From the NCBI RefSeq assembly GCF_007828955.1, contig NZ_VIVR01000001.1, forward strand, positions 4,774,001 to 4,838,000: a stretch of DNA of 64,000 nt, in the 5' to 3' direction. The notes under the pieces were generated by a model, which saw only the letters and a list, made by a program, of their open reading frames with translations, was not told the DNA's origin and did no database searches. Below, piece by piece: positions 8,237 through 15,720 of this stretch. Numbering within the stretch: position 1 is the first letter of the stretch; each line of letters starts with the position of its first letter. The position numbers and the translations under genes were made by a program. Origin of the DNA: Kitasatospora atroaurantiaca. GTDB lineage: Bacteria > Actinomycetota > Actinomycetes > Streptomycetales > Streptomycetaceae.

Positions 8237-9166
8237 GTGCCCACCGCCGCCCGGCCCGACACCGCCGCCCCCGCCCGGGTGGCAGTCGAGCCCACCCCGC
8301 ACAGCCTCCCCAAGCTCGACCTGGTCCTGCTGGCCGTCTCCATCTCGGGCATCTCGCTCTCCGCGCCGCTGATCAGCGCCACGGCGGCGCCCGCGCTGGC
8401 GATCGCGTTCTGGCGCAACACCATGTCGGTGGGCGTGCTCGGCCCGTACGCGCTGCTCAGGCACCGCGCCGAGCTGCGCGGGATCGGCCGCCGGGCGCTG
8501 CTGCTGGCGATGGCGGCGGGTGTGCTGCTCGCGGTGCACTTCGCGCTCTGGATGCCCAGCCTGCGGATGACCTCGGTGGCCTCGGCGACCGCGCTGGTCA
8601 CCACCACGCCGCTCTGGACGATCCTGCTGATGCGGCTCTTCGGCAAGCGGGCGCCGCGCGCGGTCTGGATCGGGACGATCGTGGCTTTCGCCGGTGTGCT
8701 GGTGCTGACCGGGGTGGACATGTCGCTCTCCCCGCAGGCGCTGCTCGGTGACCTGCTGGCCCTCGGGGCCGGCCTGGCCGCCGCCGGGTACATGCTGCTG
8801 GGCGCCGAGGTCCGACGAACCGTCAGCACCACGGCGTACACGCTGGTCTGCTACGCCACCACGGCCGTGGCGCTGCTGGGTGTCTGCCTGGTGGCGGGCA
8901 CCCGGCTCTCCGGCTGGCCGGCGGGTGTGTGGTGGCAGATCGCGCTGCTGATGGTGGCGGCTCAGCTGCTCGGGCACTCGCTGAGCAACCGGGTGGTCCG
9001 CACCTTGGGGCCCTCGGTCACTTCGACGGCGATCCTGCTGGAGACCCCGGGCGCGGCCCTGATCGCGGCGGTCTGGCTGGGGCAGTGGCCGCCGGTGGCC
9101 GCGTACCCGGCGGTCGCGCTGATCCTGCTGGGGCTGGTGCTGGTGGCTCGCGGCGGACGCCGCTGA
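8237..9166 (+). CDS. EamA/DMT-family transporter
   Basis: The 309-aa protein has about ten hydrophobic helices in two EamA repeats of the drug/metabolite transporter superfamily (for example LDLVLLAVSISGISLSAPL and AVWIGTIVAFAGVLVLTGV). It probably exports a small metabolite across the plasma membrane; the substrate cannot be read from the sequence. GTG 8237 was chosen because GAGGAG lies 5-8 nt upstream and a normal short cytoplasmic N-terminus results; the frame is open far upstream but that part is Arg/Gly-rich and not membrane-like. Confidence 0.9.
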   Translation: MPTAARPDTAAPARVAVEPTPHSLPKLDLVLLAVSISGISLSAPLISATAAPALAIAFWRNTMSVGVLGPYALLRHRAELRGIGRRALLLAMAAGVLLAVHFALWMPSLRMTSVASATALVTTTPLWTILLMRLFGKRAPRAVWIGTIVAFAGVLVLTGVDMSLSPQALLGDLLALGAGLAAAGYMLLGAEVRRTVSTTAYTLVCYATTAVALLGVCLVAGTRLSGWPAGVWWQIALLMVAAQLLGHSLSNRVVRTLGPSVTSTAILLETPGAALIAAVWLGQWPPVAAYPAVALILLGLVLVARGGRR

Positions 9167-9195
9167 GGCCGTCGCCGCTGGGCCCGGACGCGACG

Positions 9196-9243
9196 GAGCC
9201 CGGACCCCGCTGAGCCCGGACCCCGCTGAGCCCGGACCTCGCT
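9196..9243. repeat. short tandem repeat, 3 x 16 bp
   Basis: Three units of GAGCCCGGACCCCGCT follow one another (9196-9211, 9212-9227, 9228-9243, the last with one change) in the gap between the convergent DMT exporter and corA genes. It is a small slippage-type repeat with no visible coding role. Confidence 0.8.
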
Positions 9244-9251
9244 GAGGCCGG

Positions 9252-10370
9252 TCAGAGCCAGCCGTTGCGACGGAAGCCGCGGTACATCCCGATACAGATG
9301 ACCACGATGCCGCCGAGAACCATCGGGTAGCCGTACTTGTGGTGCAGCTCCGGCATGTAGTCGAAGTTCATGCCGTAGATGCCGGTGATCATGGTGGGCA
9401 CGGCGAAGATGGCCGCCCATGCGGTGATCTTGCGCATGTCCTCGTTCTGCGCCACCGAGACCTGCGCCAGGTTGGCCTGAAGCAGCGAGTTCAGCAGCTC
9501 GTCGAAGCCATGCACCTGCTCGGTGACTCTCGCCAGGTGGTCGGCGACGTCCCGGAAGTACTTCTGGATGTCCGGGTCGACCAGGCGCTGCATCGGCTCC
9601 GAGAGCTGCTGCATCGGCCGCAGCAGCGGTGCCACCGCGCGCTTGAACTCCAGCACCTCGCGCTTGAGCTGGTACACCCGGCCCACGTCGGTGCCCCGGC
9701 CGCCCTTGTTGGCGAAGACGTCGAACTCGATCTCGTCCACGTCGGTCTGCAGCCGGTCGGCGACCAGCAGGTAGTTGTCCACGACCTGGTCGGCGATCGC
9801 GTGCAGCACGGCGGACGGGCCCTTGGCGAGCAGCCCGGTGCCGTCGATGTCCGCCTCCAGGCGGTGCCGGAGCTCCTGCAGGGAGCTGTGCCCGCCGTGC
9901 CGGACGGTGATCACGAAGTCCTGCCCGGCGAAGACCATCAGCTCGCCCGTCTCGACCACCTCGCTGGTCGGGGTCAGCTGGTCGTGCTCGACGTAGCGGA
10001 TGGTCTTGAAGACGGCGAAGAGCACGTCGTCGTACCGCTCGACCTTGGGGCGCTGGTGCGCGTGCACCGCGTCCTCGACGGCCAGCGGGTGCAGGCCGAA
10101 GCGCTGGGCGATGCCCTCGAACTCCGCCTCGGTCGGCTCGTGCAGGCCGATCCAGCTGAACGATCCTGCGTCCGTCTCGCGGGCACGCTTGACCCGCTGG
10201 GCCGCCTCCCGCGGGCTGCAGCTCTCGCCGTGCCGCTTGCCGCCCTGGTAGACGGCGCAGTCGACCACGGCGGACGGGCCGTGCCCGGGGCGCAGCGTGT
10301 CGTACGGGCCTTCGTCGGAGCGGCGGAGGTGTGGCCGGACGGCGGCACGCAGGTTGTTGATCATCGACAT
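9252..10370 (-). CDS. corA: CorA-family magnesium/cobalt transporter
   Basis: CorA forms a pentameric Mg2+ channel in the plasma membrane. The 372-aa product has the large cytoplasmic alpha/beta and helical funnel domain, then two C-terminal transmembrane helices. The diagnostic YGMNF motif lies after the first helix (ITGIYGMNFDYMPELHHKYGYP). I chose ATG 10370 (MSMINNL) because an AGGAG site lies upstream; the frame opens 24 codons earlier but without support. It is transcribed divergently from the SUFU-like gene across a 414-bp gap. Confidence 0.93.
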   Translation of the reverse strand: MSMINNLRAAVRPHLRRSDEGPYDTLRPGHGPSAVVDCAVYQGGKRHGESCSPREAAQRVKRARETDAGSFSWIGLHEPTEAEFEGIAQRFGLHPLAVEDAVHAHQRPKVERYDDVLFAVFKTIRYVEHDQLTPTSEVVETGELMVFAGQDFVITVRHGGHSSLQELRHRLEADIDGTGLLAKGPSAVLHAIADQVVDNYLLVADRLQTDVDEIEFDVFANKGGRGTDVGRVYQLKREVLEFKRAVAPLLRPMQQLSEPMQRLVDPDIQKYFRDVADHLARVTEQVHGFDELLNSLLQANLAQVSVAQNEDMRKITAWAAIFAVPTMITGIYGMNFDYMPELHHKYGYPMVLGGIVVICIGMYRGFRRNGWL

Positions 10371-10784
10371 GGCAGGGCTCCTTGGGCAGGAGCCGTCGCA
10401 CGGCAGCGCGGTGAGAGGCCGTGATGCGACGGCAGGGAACACCGAGTGGATTCCGGTGCCTGCGCTCGGTCCAGTGCCTTGCTGGGGCGCGGTTTGGACG
10501 ACGCGGCTCCGGGGAAGGTGCTCTCCCGGCCGGGTGTGACGCTGCCTCAGCTACCTCGTCGGAATCGTCAGCGGAGGATTCAGAGGAGGGTGCGGAGAAG
10601 GTGACGCGGCCGGGAAGAGCTGCCGGTACTGCATGGTCGGCTGGTATCCACCGCAACCACCTCCTTCATGCCGCTGCCCCGAGGGTAAGGATCCCCAGTG
10701 GCCAGCTGTACACACTAACAGCTGACGGGGTACCACCGCTGGGGTGTTCGCGAGCCGGGCGGCGGCGGGGGTTATGGTCGGGCC
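10371..10784. other. intergenic region between divergent corA and SUFU-like genes
   Basis: This 414-bp gap holds no convincing gene. A TATGGT box at 10773-10778 is placed to give a leaderless SUFU-like transcript. The stretch 10640-10740 is less GC-rich than its surroundings and probably contains the corA promoter. I found no Mg-sensing riboswitch that I could support. Confidence 0.5.
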
Positions 10785-11435
10785 ATGGCGCACGACTTCC
10801 CGATCTTCGGTGACCCCTCGGACGGTTCCTCCGGCAGTTCCGCCGAGCTCTCCCGCGAGGCCGTTCTGGCGGCCGTCGAGGCCCGCTTGCTGGCGACTTT
10901 CGGCGAGACCAGTGGCCGGGCGGCGGTCACCTTCCTCGGTACCGACCGGATCGAGGTGCTGCGCTTCGGCCCCGACGCGGACGGCTTGGTGAGGTACGCC
11001 ACGCTGGGCATGTCCGTCGCGCCGATGGCCGACCCGACGGCGATGGTCGCGGATCCGGTGCGCGGGCCGCGGGCCGAGTTGGTGCTCACCGTCCGCGGGG
11101 GGCGCGACGACGTGCTCCGCACGCTGGCCACCTTCGCGGCGACGCCTCAGGTCGAGGGCCTGGTGGTGGCCCCCGGCGGCTCGCTCGACCTGGGAAGTCC
11201 GCTCTGGGAGGGCGCGCCCTTCACCTCCGTGCTGGCGGCCGAGCCGGGCGGTCTCGTCCCGGACCTGGAGCTCGCCGAGCCGGCCGAGCCGGTGCGCTTC
11301 CTGCCGCTGCTGCCGATGACGCCCAACGAGGCGGCGTTCAAGCGGGTGCAGGGCGCGGCCGCGCTGGAGGAGCGCTGGCTGCGGCACGGCACCGACCTGC
11401 GCGACCCGCAGCGGCGGGGCGTCCCGCTGGACTGA
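10785..11435 (+). CDS. suppressor-of-fused (SUFU) domain protein
   Basis: The 216-aa cytoplasmic protein has the look of the bacterial SUFU-like domain: an opening helix (AVLAAVEARLLATFG), central beta strands with TDRIEVLRFGPDADGLVRYATLGMS, the APGGSLDLGSPLWEG loop, and the closing LLPMTPNEAAFKRVQG segment. Bacterial members have no settled function; some sit in polymorphic-toxin immunity loci, but nothing here looks like a toxin. TATGGT eight nt upstream suggests leaderless transcription. Confidence 0.82.
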   Translation: MAHDFPIFGDPSDGSSGSSAELSREAVLAAVEARLLATFGETSGRAAVTFLGTDRIEVLRFGPDADGLVRYATLGMSVAPMADPTAMVADPVRGPRAELVLTVRGGRDDVLRTLATFAATPQVEGLVVAPGGSLDLGSPLWEGAPFTSVLAAEPGGLVPDLELAEPAEPVRFLPLLPMTPNEAAFKRVQGAAALEERWLRHGTDLRDPQRRGVPLD

Positions 11436-11442
11436 CCAGCCG

Positions 11443-12057
11443 TCAGTGGTAGTTCTTGATGAAGCCGTAGACGCCGCTGGCGATCAACTGGATGGCGATC
11501 GCCGAGAGCAGAAGCCCGGAGATCCGGGTGATCAGGACCACGCCGCCCTCCTTGATGATCCTGATGATGATCAGCGAGAAGCGCATGGTGAACCACAGGA
11601 CCACGTGCATCGCCAGGATCGCGGTCCAGACCGCGAGCTGTTCGGATGCGCCGTTCGCGCCCTGTACGGCCAGGATCACGGCGACGATCGCGCCCGGCCC
11701 GGCCAGCAGCGGGGTACCCAGCGGCACCAGGGCGACGTTGACGTCCTTGGTCTGGGTCGGCTCCTCGATCTTGCCGGTGAGCAGGTCCAGCGCGATCAGC
11801 AGCAGCAGGATGCCGCCGGACACCTGCAGGGCGGGGATGGAGACGTGCAGGTAGTCGAGGATCTGCTGGCCGAAGAGCCCGAAGCAGGTGATCACGCCGA
11901 GGGCCACTGCGGCGGCCTGCCACGCCATCCGGCGCTGCACCTTGCCCGCCCGGCCCGAGGTGAGGGCCAGGAAGATCGGGATGGTGCCTGGCGGGTCCAT
12001 GATCACGAAGAGCGTGACGAAGAGTGACCCGAACCTCGTCACGTCGAAGAGGCTCAT
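11443..12057 (-). CDS. MarC/UPF0056-family membrane protein
   Basis: The 204-aa protein has six hydrophobic helices and the family signatures FVIMDPPGTIPIFLALT near the N-terminus and GTPLLAGPGAI in the middle. MarC proteins are multi-spanning inner-membrane proteins of unsettled function; the old link to multiple antibiotic resistance has not held up. The gene converges with the SUFU-like gene (7-bp gap) and has the PHP gene and a palindromic repeat on its 5' side. Confidence 0.9.
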   Translation of the reverse strand: MSLFDVTRFGSLFVTLFVIMDPPGTIPIFLALTSGRAGKVQRRMAWQAAAVALGVITCFGLFGQQILDYLHVSIPALQVSGGILLLLIALDLLTGKIEEPTQTKDVNVALVPLGTPLLAGPGAIVAVILAVQGANGASEQLAVWTAILAMHVVLWFTMRFSLIIIRIIKEGGVVLITRISGLLLSAIAIQLIASGVYGFIKNYH

Positions 12058-12177
12058 GGGCCGTCCGGCGGGGCTGCGTCGCTCATGTCACGAATTGTCT
12101 GGTCGCGTCACGGGGAACGCACTCCAGGCTCGGCCGCCCGCTTGGAGCTCCGCCGGTAGGCAATCGGGTTGCCACAG

Positions 12178-12256
12178 CAGGGGCGCGAGGAACTGCGCGA
12201 AGCGGAAGGTCGCAGGCTGCTACCGTCCGATCTCGCGGAGTCCCTCGCGCCCCCGG
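12178..12256. repeat. dispersed palindrome, copy B (type I loop)
   Basis: Arms at 12178-12201 and 12231-12256 match the family, followed by the right flank GTGCAACTGG seen in other copies. It lies in the 214-bp gap between the 3' end of the PHP gene and the start of the marC-like gene. Confidence 0.85.
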
Positions 12257-12271
12257 ACAGTGCAACTGGCC

Positions 12272-13120
12272 TCAGCCGCTGATCGGCTTGGCCCCCGTCG
12301 CCTGGGCGACCAGTGCCTCGTACACCGCAGGATCGGTGGTGTACTCGCCGAGCCGGACGGTCTTGCGGGTGCCGTGGTAGTCGCTGGAGCCGGTGGTCAG
12401 CAGCCCCAGCTCGGCGGCCAGCCCGCGGAGGTGGGCGCGGGTCTCCTCGTCGTGGTCGAGGTGGTCCACCTCCAGTGCCGCCAGTCCGGCCGCCGCGAGG
12501 TCGGCGATCACCTGGTCGGAGACCGTACGGCCGCGCTTGACCGCGCCGGGGTGGGCGAAGACCGGTACGCCGCCGGCCGCCCGGACCAGCCGTACGGCCG
12601 TCACCGGGTCGGTCTCGTGCTTGCGGACGTCCGCGCGCCCGCCGTTGGCCAGCCAGTCGGCCGTGAAGGCGTCCGAGACGGTGGGCACGATGCCCGCCTC
12701 GACCAGGGCGCTGGCGATGTGCGGCCGACCCACCGAGCCGTCCCCGGCGATCCGCTGCACCTGCTCCCAGCTGATCGGCGCCCCCAGCTCGCGGCAGCGC
12801 TCGACGATCGCCCGGCCGCGCCGGAAGCGGTCGGTGCGGACCAGCTCGCGCTCCTCGGCGAAGGCGGGCTCGGCCGGATCGAAGAGGTACGCCAGCAGAT
12901 GCATGCTGATCCCCTCGACCTGGCAGGAGAGTTCGGCGCCGGGGACGAGCGTGAGCCCGGTGCCCCGCACGGCCTCCGCGGCCTCCGCGTGCCCCGCGAC
13001 GGTGTCGTGGTCGGTCAGCGCGACCACGTCGAGACCGGCGGCCACCGCGGCCGCGATCAGTTCGGCGGGGCTGTCGGTGCCGTCGGAGGCGGTGCTGTGG
13101 GCGTGCAGGTCGATGCGCAC
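12272..13120 (-). CDS. PHP-domain phosphoesterase
   Basis: The 282-aa protein opens with the PHP metal-binding signature DLHAHSTASDGTDSP and contains VVALTDHDTVAGH, PVFAHPG and the closing GSSDYHG motif. These supply the histidine and aspartate ligands of a trinuclear metal site. Single-domain members of this type act on short nucleic acids or 3',5'-nucleotide bisphosphates (YciV/RNase AM type). GTG 13120 begins directly at the first strand, with GGAG upstream. It follows the DUF6758 gene on the same strand. Confidence 0.88.
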   Translation of the reverse strand: MRIDLHAHSTASDGTDSPAELIAAAVAAGLDVVALTDHDTVAGHAEAAEAVRGTGLTLVPGAELSCQVEGISMHLLAYLFDPAEPAFAEERELVRTDRFRRGRAIVERCRELGAPISWEQVQRIAGDGSVGRPHIASALVEAGIVPTVSDAFTADWLANGGRADVRKHETDPVTAVRLVRAAGGVPVFAHPGAVKRGRTVSDQVIADLAAAGLAALEVDHLDHDEETRAHLRGLAAELGLLTTGSSDYHGTRKTVRLGEYTTDPAVYEALVAQATGAKPISG

Positions 13121-13161
13121 GGTCTGTGGGCTCCTGTGTTCGGGCGGAGGGCCCAGGATAG

Positions 13162-13800
13162 TCAGCCCAGCAGGCGGGGGGAGAGGGCTCCGCAGGGCAG
13201 CAGTCCCAGCTCCGCGCCGGCGTCCCGCAGGTCGGTCAGGACCAGCTCGTCGTACATCACCAGGGCCGACTGCTCGGGCCAGGCGATGGCCCAGAGCCAC
13301 AGGCCGCGCGCCTCGCCGACGAAGACCGCGCGGTCCGACGGCGCGTCCGGTACGTGGAACATCGGGGTCGGGCGCCCCGCCGCGAGCAGCTTGGCGTCGG
13401 CGGGCTTGTAGAGCGAGACGGCCTCGCCCGGGTCGGGGCCGGGCAGGCCCGCGTACCGGGCGCCGAGCCCGACGCCCAACTCCTCCGCCACCAGCACCAA
13501 CTCGCCGAACCCGCCCAGCGGGGCGGGTCCCGAGCAGGCGACGGCGGTGGCACGGGCGCCGGAGACGTCGTCCCCCGCATGCGCGATCCCGGTGAACAAC
13601 CAGCCGACCGGTAGCGGCCAAGGCAGCCAGACCGGCACCTGGGAACGGGCAACGGCAACGCTCAGGGCTTCCACACTCGGGGGTAGCACCGGCTGCATCG
13701 GGTGCACGGCGCCATGCTGGTCACACTGCCAGGTGTCGGAGAAGAGACCGGGGGCGCGGACCCGACCGGCGCACCTCGGGCAGCTTGGCTCGCCCCTCAT
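13162..13800 (-). CDS. DUF6758-like conserved protein with Cys pair
   Basis: This 212-aa protein starts with a zinc-ribbon-like segment (C7-x2-C10 and C26 in SCPRCAGR...TWQCDQHG), then a Trp/Pro-rich region and a mixed alpha/beta body. It matches conserved streptomycete proteins labelled DUF6758 from memory; the function is unknown. ATG 13800 was chosen with the GGGAGGAG site 12 nt upstream; a TTG three codons earlier is equally possible. It is upstream of the PHP gene with a 41-nt gap and may be cotranscribed. Confidence 0.78.
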   Translation of the reverse strand: MRGEPSCPRCAGRVRAPGLFSDTWQCDQHGAVHPMQPVLPPSVEALSVAVARSQVPVWLPWPLPVGWLFTGIAHAGDDVSGARATAVACSGPAPLGGFGELVLVAEELGVGLGARYAGLPGPDPGEAVSLYKPADAKLLAAGRPTPMFHVPDAPSDRAVFVGEARGLWLWAIAWPEQSALVMYDELVLTDLRDAGAELGLLPCGALSPRLLG

Positions 13801-13941
13801 AGCCGACAACGCTCCTCCCTCCGGAGCGCCGCGTCAAGGACGATCACCCGTACGGAGTGCGTCGCGTCGTGGGTGGCCGCCCCGCTAGGGAATGTCCCGT
13901 CAGAGGCGGCGGCAAACGTGTCCCAGGTAGGACCGGGAGAC

Positions 13942-13984
13942 ACTGACGCCCCGTCATCCAGAAGCTCGATGACGGGGCGTCAGT
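13942..13984. terminator. perfect 16-bp hairpin terminator
   Basis: ACTGACGCCCCGTCAT at 13942-13957 pairs perfectly with 13969-13984 around an 11-nt loop. It lies downstream of the 48-aa gene on the minus strand and upstream of the DUF6758 gene, so it isolates the two units. Confidence 0.85.
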
Positions 13985-14029
13985 GGGGTATCGGAACGTC
14001 GGACTCGGCGTGGGCCGGTCCGATGCGGG

Positions 14030-14176
14030 TCAGACCGCCTTGCACGGTCGGATGTAGAGGCGCTCGCCGGTGCGGGCGGCGGCCTCCACGAACTCGCGGA
14101 CGGTCTCGGCGTCGGCGATCAGGCTGTCGGTGGCGGCGCCCTGGGCGTCGTCCAGGCGGAGGATCTCGAAACGCAT
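14030..14176 (-). CDS. small conserved protein, 48 aa
   Basis: ATG 14176 is preceded by a strong GGAAAGGAG site (14182-14190 on the opposite strand). It opens a 48-residue frame (MRFEILRLDDAQGAATDSL... to ...GERLYIRPCKAV) that ends just before the 13942 hairpin. The composition is balanced, with strand-helix-strand character, no signal peptide and one Cys four residues from the C-terminus. I do not recognise a function; short streptomycete proteins beginning MRFxILxLDD are familiar to me as unnamed families. A 322-bp upstream gap carries its promoter. Confidence 0.78.
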   Translation of the reverse strand: MRFEILRLDDAQGAATDSLIADAETVREFVEAAARTGERLYIRPCKAV

Positions 14177-14498
14177 GGGCCTCTCCTTTCCTTGCCTCAC
14201 TGGCTGAGGCTGGTTCAGCTCGGTCTGTCGTGCGGGTGCTGCTGCTACTGCCTGCGGCGGCATGTGGCTCCCCCCTGTGCGCCCCTGGCCGAGGCTGTTG
14301 GTGCCTCATGGAACAGAGTGCCGCGATGCTGCTTCCGGCCGGTTGCCCGTCCGTAAAGTCCCGGTTTCGGCGAACTGTCGCCTTCATGGTCAACGGGGTC
14401 GACGGGCACAATGATTCCCGGACAGAATCAAATATTACCCGAGCTAACGAAATCTGTCCCGTGAGTTGTCACAACGGTGTGGGCTCACGCACACAGTG
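14177..14498. other. intergenic region upstream of the 48-aa gene
   Basis: This gap of 322 bp has no gene. It includes an unusually AT-rich patch near 14415-14460. A minus-strand GGAAT-N19-GTT pair (14392-14418) resembles a SigR promoter, which would give the 48-aa gene a leader of about 200 nt. Confidence 0.4.
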
Positions 14499-15368
14499 TC
14501 AGGTCCAGAACTCCACAAGCGCGGCCGCCGTGGCGGCCGGCTGCTCGGCGTTCGGGGAGTGGCCGGCGTCGTCGATCACCACGCGGAGGGCTCCCAGCCG
14601 CTCGGCCATCCGGGACTGCTCCTCCACCGGCCAGGCGTAGTCGCGCACCCCCGAGACCACCAGCTTCGGCAGCGGCACGGCGGCCAGCTCCGCCACCCGG
14701 TCGGGGCCGGAGATCAGGTGTTCCCCCGTGGTGATCAGCGCCTGTGGGACGTTGGCCACGAAGCGGCGGTGCAGGAAGTCGGCGATCTCGGGACGCAGCG
14801 GGACGGCGGCGCCGCCGTTGCCCTCCTCCATCTGCCGCATGACCTGCCAGATGGACTCCAGGTCCATCGTCTGCAGCGCGTCCACCAGCAGCTTGGTACG
14901 GGCCGCCTCGGCCGCGTCGATCGCGGCCGGCCCGGTGGAGAGCAGCGTCAGCGACCGCCAGGGCAGCTCCCGCCCCGCGCCGGCGGCGGCCAGCACGGCC
15001 TGGCGGACCACCTGGCCGCCGAAGGAGTGCCCGAGCAGGTGCAGCGGGCCGTCGGCGGCGAGTTCCGCGGAGAGCGCGAGTACATCACGGGCCAGCTCGT
15101 CGATCGCGTACGCCGCCGGGTCGTCCTGGCCGCCGGTCTCGTACTGCCCGCGCTGGTCGACGGCCACCACCCGGTACCCGGCCAGGGCGAGCGGCTCCAG
15201 GAGGGCGATGAAGTCCTCCTTGCTGCCGGTGAAACCGGGGACGAGGAGCGCCGTCCCGCGTACCGGTCCCGCCGGTACGGCCTGCAGTGCGGCGAAGTCG
15301 CCACGGGAGGTCGCCAGCCGCAGGGCGCGGGCACAGGCCGGGAGGGTGAGGAACAGCGGGGTGCTCAT
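14499..15368 (-). CDS. alpha/beta hydrolase
   Basis: The 289-aa protein has the alpha/beta hydrolase fold: an oxyanion-region GFTGSKED after the first strands, nucleophile elbow GHSFGG with S115, a likely acid Asp in SGVRDYAWP, and the catalytic His in DDAGHSPN near the C-terminus. There is no signal peptide, so it is cytoplasmic. The substrate is unknown (esterase or lactonase are possible). It lies alone, with repeat copy C between its start and the DEAD-box helicase. Confidence 0.88.
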   Translation of the reverse strand: MSTPLFLTLPACARALRLATSRGDFAALQAVPAGPVRGTALLVPGFTGSKEDFIALLEPLALAGYRVVAVDQRGQYETGGQDDPAAYAIDELARDVLALSAELAADGPLHLLGHSFGGQVVRQAVLAAAGAGRELPWRSLTLLSTGPAAIDAAEAARTKLLVDALQTMDLESIWQVMRQMEEGNGGAAVPLRPEIADFLHRRFVANVPQALITTGEHLISGPDRVAELAAVPLPKLVVSGVRDYAWPVEEQSRMAERLGALRVVIDDAGHSPNAEQPAATAAALVEFWT

Positions 15369-15440
15369 CGTACGGACTCCTGCGGACGGCTGGGCTGGGT
15401 CTTGAGCTTAGGGCCCCGCCCGTAGCTCGGTCAGCCCCGA

Positions 15441-15463
15441 GCGCCCCTGGATGGTGCAACTGG
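15441..15463. repeat. truncated dispersed palindrome (right end only)
   Basis: GCGCCCCTGG followed three bases later by GTGCAACTGG repeats the right terminus seen in copies B and C without a matching left arm. It lies 45 bp from the full copy C and looks like a remnant copy. Confidence 0.65.
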
Positions 15464-15507
15464 CGGCTTGCCTCAGGGCAGGGCGTCCGCCGGTAATGGG
15501 GTCACCA

Positions 15508-15614
15508 CAGGGGCGCGGAGAACTGCGCGAGGCGGGAGGGCACACGGTGTCGCCTTCCGTCTTCGCGCAGTTCTCCCCCGGCCTTCGGCCGGGAGGTGCC
15601 CCCACGCGCCCCTG
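15508..15614. repeat. dispersed palindrome, copy C with nested insertion
   Basis: The left arm is at 15508-15537. The right arm begins at 15560 but is interrupted at about 15578-15604 by a 27-nt segment that is itself a hairpin (CCGGCC-TTC-GGCCGG), after which the arm resumes as GCGCCCCTGG. The right flank carries GTGCAACTGG. Confidence 0.85.
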
Positions 15615-15666
15615 GAGAGTGCAACTGGCTCTGGTGCCTAACTGTCGGTGGAGCCTTCCGGAAAGG

Positions 15667-15709
15667 CGAACGGGCGGGTCGGATCGTGGTGATCCGGCCC
15701 GCCCGTTCG
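15667..15709 (-). terminator. terminator after the DEAD-box helicase
   Basis: A 19-nt arm (15667-15685) pairs with 15691-15709 with one mismatch around a 5-nt loop, ending 11 nt downstream of the helicase stop on the minus strand. Confidence 0.8.
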
Positions 15710-15720
15710 AGGGGGACTGC

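Noticed and set aside
9196..9243. The 3 x 16-bp tandem repeat as a regulatory array
   Set aside because: It lies between two convergent 3' ends, is only three units long, and shows no palindrome; simple slippage explains it.
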